Assembly: GCA_949295115.1 (NCBI GenBank)
Contig: CASFJU010000004.1
Location: forward strand, 56,153 to 120,152
Source: an uncultured Phascolarctobacterium sp.
GTDB lineage: Bacteria; Bacillota; Negativicutes; Acidaminococcales; Acidaminococcaceae
Direction: 5' to 3'
Length of the DNA stretch: 64,000 nucleotides
A model generated the notes under the pieces. The model worked only from the letters and a program-made list of their open reading frames with translations, was not told the DNA's origin and searched no databases. Below are positions 60,210-64,000 of the stretch, piece after piece. The position numbers and the translations under genes were made by a program. Numbering within the stretch: the first letter of the stretch is position 1; every line of letters starts with the position of its first letter.

Positions 60210-63128
60210 ATGCAGATAGGTTTGGATATCGGCAGCACCACTGTTAAAATAGCCGTGCTGGATGATGCCGGAAAGCTGCTTTTCAGTAAATATGCCCGTC
60301 ATGCCAGCCGCATTACGGAAACAATTAAAAATATTTTGGAAGAACTTGCGGCCGAAATGCCGTGGCTGAAGACCGCGCGCCTTGCCATCAGCGGCAGCGC
60401 CGGTATCGGCGTGGCGGAAGGCTGCGGCGTACAGTTTGTACAGGAAGTTTTCGCCGAAAAAATCTGTACGGAACGCCTGAACCCCGACACCGACGTTGTT
60501 ATTGAGCTGGGCGGCGAAGATGCGAAAATTTTATTTTTAGGCCGCCACTTTGACGCGCGCATGAATGACAGCTGCGCGGGCGGTACGGGCGCCTTTATCG
60601 ACCAGATGGCTTCGCTTTTAAACGTGCCGACGGAAGAACTTGATAAACTGGCCGCCACCGCCAAAACCAGATATACCATCGCCAGCCGCTGCGGCGTATT
60701 TGCCAAAAGCGATATTCAGCCGCTGCTGAACCAGGGTGCGGCTAAAAACGATTTGGCGGCAAGCATTTTAGACGCCGTTGCCAGCCAGGCGATAACGGGC
60801 CTTGCCAAAGGCCGCCCCATTAAGGGCAACGTGCTGTATCTCGGCGGTCCGCTGACCTTTTTTGCCTGCCTGCGCGCCAGCTTTGACAAAATTTTAAATT
60901 TAACCGGCACCTGCCCGGATAACAGCTTATATTATGTAGCCATGGGTTGCGCCTTCTGCGCGGAAAACCCGGTTGACCTGACGACGCTGATTGACAAAAT
61001 GCGCGCCGCCGACGCCAACCGCGAGTTTGACCATCTGCCGCCGCTGTTTACCAGCGCAGAAGAATACAGCGCCTTTATTGCGCGCCACACCCGCGACAAC
61101 GTGCCGCGCGGCGATATCGCAACTGCCACGGAAGCATATCTCGGCATCGACAGCGGCAGCACCACCATTAAAATTGCCGCCGTTGCGCCGGACGGCAAAC
61201 TGCTGGATTCCTTCTATCAGAGCAACAAAGGCAACCCGGTTATCGCCGTGCGCGATTACCTGACCGATTTTTACAATAAATATCCCAACTGCAAAATTAT
61301 CGCCAGCGCCGTTACGGGCTACGGCGAAGAACTGATAAAACACGCCTTCCGCGCCGATTATGGAATTGTAGAAACGATGGCGCACTTTATTGCAGCCAAA
61401 AGCCTGCTGCCTGACGTTGACTTTATTCTCGACATCGGCGGGCAGGACATTAAATGCTTAAAAATCCATAACGGCTGCATTGACAATATCTTTTTAAACG
61501 AAGCCTGCTCCAGCGGGTGCGGCAGCTTTTTGCAGACCTTTGCCGGTATCCTCGGCTACAGCGCGGAGGACTTTGCCAACATCGGCCTGTTTGCCGATAA
61601 ACCGGTTGACCTTGGCAGCCGCTGCACCGTGTTCATGAACAGCAATGTCAAGCAGGCGCAGAAGGACGGCGCTTCCGTCGCCAATATCAGCGCCGGTTTG
61701 TGCATCAGCATTGTTAAAAACGCGCTGTTTAAGGTTATCCGTCCCAGCAGCCCGGAAGATTTGGGCAAACACATTGTTGTGCAAGGCGGCACGTTTTTAA
61801 ACAACTGCGTGCTGCGTGCCTTTGAGCAGGAACTGAACCTTGAAGTAGTACGCCCGGATATCGCGGGGCTGATGGGTGCCTACGGCGCGGCGCTGTACGC
61901 GCAGGAACGCCAAAAGCTGCACGGCGGCGAATCCACTTTAATCAACGCAGAGCAGTTAAAGAATTTTTCGCACACCGTTAAAACCGTAACCTGCGGTTTG
62001 TGCAGCAACCACTGCCATTTAACCGTCAACATTTTTGCCGACGGCAAGCCATATATCAGCGGCAACCGCTGCGAGCGCCCGGTAACACACTGCGCGCCTA
62101 ACGACAGCCTGAACCTGTACCGCTACAAGCTGCAATTACTGGAAGAATTACAGCCCGTACCCGGCAAGCGCGGCAAAATAGGCCTGCCGCTGGGGCTTAA
62201 CATGTACGAGCTGCTGCCGTTCTGGCACACCTTCTTTACCACGCTCGGCTTTGAAGTAATTACCAGCCCGATTAACGACAAAACCATCTTCCAGAAAGGG
62301 CAAAACACCATCCCCAGCGACACCGTCTGCTACCCCGCCAAAATGATGCACGGACACATTAAATGGCTGCTGGCACAGGGGCTGACGAGCATTTTCTACC
62401 CCTGCATGACTTACAACGTCGATGAGGACACCTCGCAAAACTGCTACAACTGCCCGGTAGTCGCCTACTATCCGGAAGTTCTGGCGGCAAACATCGAAGA
62501 ACTGAAAACCATCCACTTCTTCTACGATTATTTAGGTCTTTTAAACAAAAAACGCCTGACGAAAGAACTTTACAAAATGCTGCATCCCGCTTACGCGGAT
62601 ATAAGCGAAAAAGAGATAAAAAAAGCGCTGACGCCTGCCTTTGACGCTTACCACGCTTTTGAGGACAAGGTTAAGGCGCAGGGCAAAAAAATTATTGAAG
62701 AAGCCCGCAGCAAAAGCATGCCCATTGTGGTGCTGGCAGGCCGCCCGTACCACACCGACCCGAAAATCAACCACGGCATTGACCGCCTGATTACAGGCTT
62801 GGGCGCGGCACTGGTGAGCGAAGACGCCGTTGCCGGTGAAATACCGCGTAAGGATTTAAATGAGGACCTTGAAGTTTTAAACCAGTGGACTTACCACAGC
62901 AGGCTGTACGCCGCCGCCAAATACACGGCGGAAAACAGCGACATGAACATGGTGCAGCTGGTAAGCTTCGGCTGCGGCTGCGACGCCATTACGGCCGACG
63001 AATGCCGCCGCATACTGGAAGAAAGCGATAAGATTTACACAGAAATCAAAATCGACGATATCGAAAACCTCGGCGCCGCGCGCATAAGGCTGCGCAGCCT
63101 GTTTGCTGCGCTGGGCTTTGAATGCTGA
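60210..63128 (+). CDS. Two-headed acyl-CoA dehydratase activase (HgdC/BcrAD-like) with DUF2229
   Basis: 972 aa. Two ASKHA ATPase halves (about 1-255, MQIGLDIGSTTVKIAVLD; about 310-570, YLGIDSGSTTIKIAAVAPDG). Each carries the two cysteines that hold a bridging [4Fe-4S] cluster in HgdC-type activators: DSCAGGTGAF and SRCGVFAKSD; ACSSGCGSF and SRCTVFMNSN. A C-terminal DUF2229-type region (about 590-970) contains CGLCSNHC and CYNCPVV cysteines. Known activators use ATP to drive an electron into 2-hydroxyacyl-CoA dehydratases or benzoyl-CoA reductases. Substrate of this large form is unknown. Start 60210 has GGAGG; the frame upstream is not used. Confidence 0.9.
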   Translation: MQIGLDIGSTTVKIAVLDDAGKLLFSKYARHASRITETIKNILEELAAEMPWLKTARLAISGSAGIGVAEGCGVQFVQEVFAEKICTERLNPDTDVVIELGGEDAKILFLGRHFDARMNDSCAGGTGAFIDQMASLLNVPTEELDKLAATAKTRYTIASRCGVFAKSDIQPLLNQGAAKNDLAASILDAVASQAITGLAKGRPIKGNVLYLGGPLTFFACLRASFDKILNLTGTCPDNSLYYVAMGCAFCAENPVDLTTLIDKMRAADANREFDHLPPLFTSAEEYSAFIARHTRDNVPRGDIATATEAYLGIDSGSTTIKIAAVAPDGKLLDSFYQSNKGNPVIAVRDYLTDFYNKYPNCKIIASAVTGYGEELIKHAFRADYGIVETMAHFIAAKSLLPDVDFILDIGGQDIKCLKIHNGCIDNIFLNEACSSGCGSFLQTFAGILGYSAEDFANIGLFADKPVDLGSRCTVFMNSNVKQAQKDGASVANISAGLCISIVKNALFKVIRPSSPEDLGKHIVVQGGTFLNNCVLRAFEQELNLEVVRPDIAGLMGAYGAALYAQERQKLHGGESTLINAEQLKNFSHTVKTVTCGLCSNHCHLTVNIFADGKPYISGNRCERPVTHCAPNDSLNLYRYKLQLLEELQPVPGKRGKIGLPLGLNMYELLPFWHTFFTTLGFEVITSPINDKTIFQKGQNTIPSDTVCYPAKMMHGHIKWLLAQGLTSIFYPCMTYNVDEDTSQNCYNCPVVAYYPEVLAANIEELKTIHFFYDYLGLLNKKRLTKELYKMLHPAYADISEKEIKKALTPAFDAYHAFEDKVKAQGKKIIEEARSKSMPIVVLAGRPYHTDPKINHGIDRLITGLGAALVSEDAVAGEIPRKDLNEDLEVLNQWTYHSRLYAAAKYTAENSDMNMVQLVSFGCGCDAITADECRRILEESDKIYTEIKIDDIENLGAARIRLRSLFAALGFEC

Positions 63129-63152
63129 AATATTTTTGAAGGAGCAATTTTT

Positions 63153-64000
63153 ATGTCAGAAAACGCTTTGCCGGTTTTTACAAAAGATATGAAAGCCACG
63201 CATACCATACTTGTACCGGGTATGCTGCCGTTTCATTTCGCGCTTCTGCGCTCGGCACTGCAAAGCTGCGGCTACAAGGCAGAAATTTTGCAGAATACCG
63301 GACGCGAAGTTATCGAAACGGGATTAAAATACGTCAACAGTGATATTTGCTACCCCGCGCTGCTCGTTATCGGGCAAATTATCAGCGCGCTGGAAAGCGG
63401 CAAATATGACCTTGACAAAACCGCCGTTATCCTTTCGCAGACGGGCGGCGGCTGCCGTGCTTCCAACTATATTTACCTGCTGCGCAAGGGCATGGAAAAA
63501 GCAGGCTTCGGCAATATTCCGATTATCAGCCTGAACGTAAACGGCATGAACGCACAGCCGGGCTTTGAACTGAACCTGCCTATGCTGAAAAAACTTATGG
63601 CTGCCGTTATTTACGGCGATACGCTGATGTACCTTGCCAACAGAACCCGTCCTTACGAAACCATCAAAGGCGCAGTAGACGAGCTGGCCAATAAATGGCT
63701 GAACAAACTGGAAAACGCCTTCCTTGAAGGCAAGGCACAAGCCACCAGCACGATGAAACAGCTTTCCAAAGCACTGGCGGAAGACTTTGCCGCCCTGCCG
63801 CAAAAAGCGGAAGAAAAAATCAAGGTCGGAATCGTCGGCGAGATTTACATTAAATACGCCGGGCTTGGCAACAACAATCTGGAACAGTTTTTGCAGAAAC
63901 AGAACTGCGAATACATGCTGCCGGGCATGCTGAACTTTATTATGTACTGCGCCGATACCTACCTGACGGACTACAAGCTGTACGGCGGCAAATTCTTCAA
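63153..64000 (+). CDS. 2-hydroxyacyl-CoA dehydratase-like partner protein, 3' end missing
   Basis: The first 282 residues; the gene continues beyond 64000. Starts 25 bp after the activase with GAAGGAG. Motifs ILVPGMLPFHFALLRSALQSCGYKAEIL, YVNSDICYPALLVIGQII, SQTGGGCRASNYIYLLRKGM and VGIVGEIYIKYAGLGNNNL fit the HgdB-like/double-cubane protein family that accompanies large activases. Several conserved cysteines could bind Fe-S clusters. Probably the reductase or dehydratase partner of the activase; the reaction is not known. Confidence 0.82.
   Translation, partial: MSENALPVFTKDMKATHTILVPGMLPFHFALLRSALQSCGYKAEILQNTGREVIETGLKYVNSDICYPALLVIGQIISALESGKYDLDKTAVILSQTGGGCRASNYIYLLRKGMEKAGFGNIPIISLNVNGMNAQPGFELNLPMLKKLMAAVIYGDTLMYLANRTRPYETIKGAVDELANKWLNKLENAFLEGKAQATSTMKQLSKALAEDFAALPQKAEEKIKVGIVGEIYIKYAGLGNNNLEQFLQKQNCEYMLPGMLNFIMYCADTYLTDYKLYGGKFF

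Noticed and set aside
1..64000. CRISPR arrays, complete insertion sequences, rRNA genes, prophage genes
   Set aside because: None were seen on reading the window; the only mobile-element remnant is the island at 3943-6545.

Overview
The window comes from a bacterial chromosome of roughly 50% GC, most likely a diderm Firmicute of the Negativicutes (Acidaminococcaceae or Veillonellaceae relatives). This rests on gene order and content. Bacillus-like housekeeping clusters (metG-tatD-G5/3D protein-rnmV-rsmA, and decarboxylase-tmk-holB-ricT-trmN6-rsmI) sit beside many lipoproteins and a CdiA (two-partner secretion toxin) fragment. There are also anaerobe enzymes such as a 2-hydroxyacyl-CoA dehydratase activase. 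The genus cannot be fixed from the sequence alone.

Left part (1-14.8 kb): the 5' end of a flippase gene, a BMP-family lipoprotein, and a short UvrA paralogue. The last 20 bp of the uvrA-like gene recur at 6526-6545 and bracket a 2.6-kb island. The island is partly very AT-rich and holds an orphan CdiA C-terminal toxin module, a probable immunity gene, a 44-codon ORF and a serine recombinase without its catalytic N-terminus. Then come two leftward operons: panG-panB-panC-panD behind a long leader with an intrinsic terminator, and a hotdog/bioY/thiolase/acyl-CoA ligase operon that may concern biotin precursors. A MATE exporter follows.

Middle (14.8-38 kb): a Fic protein and two AT-rich secreted proteins, then pyruvate carboxylase. 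Next are an AcoR-like regulator without the GAFTGA loop, an NlpC/P60 hydrolase, a lone HlyD-like lipoprotein, a zinc-ribbon protein and an EamA transporter. A catabolic island (CitMHS transporter, creatininase-like hydrolase, GntR/UTRA regulator, M20 amidohydrolase, nitrilase) shows matching AT-rich repeat sites in front of three of its transcription units. Glutamate dehydrogenase, an HD-domain protein and the complete potABCD polyamine importer follow.

Right part (38-64 kb): the two conserved leftward housekeeping operons (RNA modification and maturation, cell wall, DNA replication, dTMP kinase, lysine/arginine-type decarboxylase). After these come an arylamine N-acetyltransferase, the CCA-adding enzyme, tRNA-Ala(CGC), a DUF2130 protein and a patatin. 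A cluster of exported proteins (carboxymuconolactone-decarboxylase-like, cupin, cyclophilin-like lipoprotein, ABM domain, esterase) is flanked by MerR and LysR regulators; its cupin is frameshifted at an A7 tract inside the signal peptide. The window ends with tRNA-Lys(TTT), a 972-aa two-headed dehydratase activase, and its partial partner.

Coordinates of starts were adjusted by ribosome-binding-site position where the longest open frame looked wrong. All family assignments are from recognising motifs by eye; no search was run.
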